Below are positions 63,492 through 64,000 of a stretch of 64,000 nt of DNA, in pieces. Under the pieces are notes generated by a model, which saw only the letters and a list, made by a program, of their open reading frames with translations, was not told where the DNA came from and searched no databases. Position 1 is the first letter of the stretch; each line of letters starts with the position of its first letter. The position numbers and the translations under genes were made by a program. The DNA comes from Rarobacter faecitabidus (GTDB lineage Bacteria; Actinomycetota; Actinomycetes; Actinomycetales; Cellulomonadaceae): the NCBI RefSeq assembly GCF_006716265.1, contig NZ_VFOS01000002.1:186001-250000 (forward strand). The letters run 5' to 3'.

Positions 63492-64000
63492 TCAGGAAAG
63501 GTTGATCTCGCCGATCGTGATCGCGTAACCGTCATCCGTCTTCGGCAGTTCGGTAACCCAAAGGACCAGCGACTGCGTCGTGACGGGCTTATCGAGCTCG
63601 ATCTCCATGTCCTCGGAGAACTTCCCGGACTTCAGCAGCTCGCCACCGCTCGGATCGTCGAGAGAGGTGGAGCGAAGCTCGAACTTCCCGCCCTTGCTCT
63701 CGGTGACCAGATAGACAGCCGATACTTGAGCCTCGTTCTCAAGCGTGATTCCGTAGCCGATACCGCTTCGGTCGTACCCGCCGAAATTGGGCGTCTTGTA
63801 GGTGCGCGTGGTCCAGAACGTCTGCTGATCCCCGTCGTACGCCCGATCAACGAGCTCGGGGTGCTCGTCGCCGTCGCCGTCCGGGTCGAGCGCCGCCCCC
63901 TCGGCAATGACCGGCGGAGCGGTGCTAGCCGACGAACCCTGCGAGTCACCATCGCTTCCGTCGGAGGTCGACGGTACTGGCGCGGCGCTTCCGCGAAGCG
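63492..64000 (-). CDS. C-terminal part of a MurJ/MviN-linked extracytoplasmic protein (5' end outside window)
   Basis: The frame enters from the right edge and ends at TGA 63492; about 168 residues are visible. A low-complexity Ser/Thr/Gly/Asp linker is followed by LDPDGDGDEHPELVDRAYDG, then WTTRTYKTPNFGGYDRSGIG and a beta-rich end with ITIGEINLS. This resembles the discoidin-like extracytoplasmic domain at the end of actinobacterial MviN (MurJ) or its kinase-like partner, normally encoded just before trxB. The assignment rests on context and a remembered pattern, so it is moderate. Confidence 0.65.
   Translation of the reverse strand, partial: LRGSAAPVPSTSDGSDGDSQGSSASTAPPVIAEGAALDPDGDGDEHPELVDRAYDGDQQTFWTTRTYKTPNFGGYDRSGIGYGITLENEAQVSAVYLVTESKGGKFELRSTSLDDPSGGELLKSGKFSEDMEIELDKPVTTQSLVLWVTELPKTDDGYAITIGEINLS

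Overview
The window comes from the chromosome of a high-GC Gram-positive bacterium (Actinomycetota). The evidence is the GC-rich coding bias, frequent GTG/TTG starts, the fhaA-fhaB-pstP-rodA-pbpA-pknA-pknB cluster with crgA and a DUF881 gene, the gyrA-DUF3566-tRNA-Ile-DLW39-tRNA-Ala arrangement, and the [32 protein letters not shown] block. A family such as Actinomycetaceae is plausible but cannot be fixed from this sequence alone. The replication origin lies inside the window: dnaA, dnaN, recF, a DUF721 gene, gyrB and gyrA run leftward from about 56.2 kb, rpmH to parB run rightward from 56.6 kb, DnaA-box-like motifs flank dnaA, and three parS sites lie between 57.0 and 60.4 kb.

Layout. 0-4.2 kb: a partial P-loop kinase, a MalY/PatB-type PLP lyase and PEP carboxylase, all leftward. 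4.4-8.0 kb: a polar amino-acid ABC importer with two tandem paralogous lipoprotein receptors separated by a strong terminator. 8-15.5 kb: a secreted protein of unknown family, an NmrA-like oxidoreductase, an SRPBCC protein, a MerR regulator divergent from an Hsp20 gene, tRNA-Leu, a second amino-acid ABC importer and a DUF1801 protein. 15.5-18.2 kb: a fragment of a surface adhesin, an AlaA-like aminotransferase and an Ala/Lys-rich membrane protein. 18.4-31.1 kb: cyclophilin, zinc-finger rhomboid, crgA, DUF881, a PabA/TrpG-type amidotransferase and the complete Ser/Thr kinase and cell-wall cluster. 31.3-37.1 kb: uracil-DNA glycosylase, a GTPase, a 1086-residue fusion of an S-adenosylhomocysteine-hydrolase-like half to an amidohydrolase/deaminase half, and a DUF985 cupin.

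37.1-45 kb looks like an accessory region. It holds a VapBC-type toxin-antitoxin pair, a PadR regulator with an MFS exporter, a TetR regulator divergent from an MGT-type glycosyltransferase, an ArsR regulator with an AHSA1/SRPBCC protein, a dihydrofolate-reductase-like protein, a second toxin-antitoxin pair and a frameshifted IS481-type transposase start, ending near tRNA-Ala. Three of its regulatory regions carry palindromes on or beside start-proximal promoters, and two of these predict leaderless mRNAs. 45.1-62.1 kb is the conserved origin region. 62.1-64 kb has a large nested inverted repeat, thioredoxin reductase and the C-terminal end of a protein resembling the extracytoplasmic domain linked to MurJ/MviN in actinobacteria.

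The most unusual item is the 1086-residue fusion. Its N-terminal half keeps the NAD motif and several catalytic residues of S-adenosylhomocysteine hydrolase but lacks two substrate histidines and the C-terminal tail. It is joined in frame to an intact-looking metal-dependent deaminase half.
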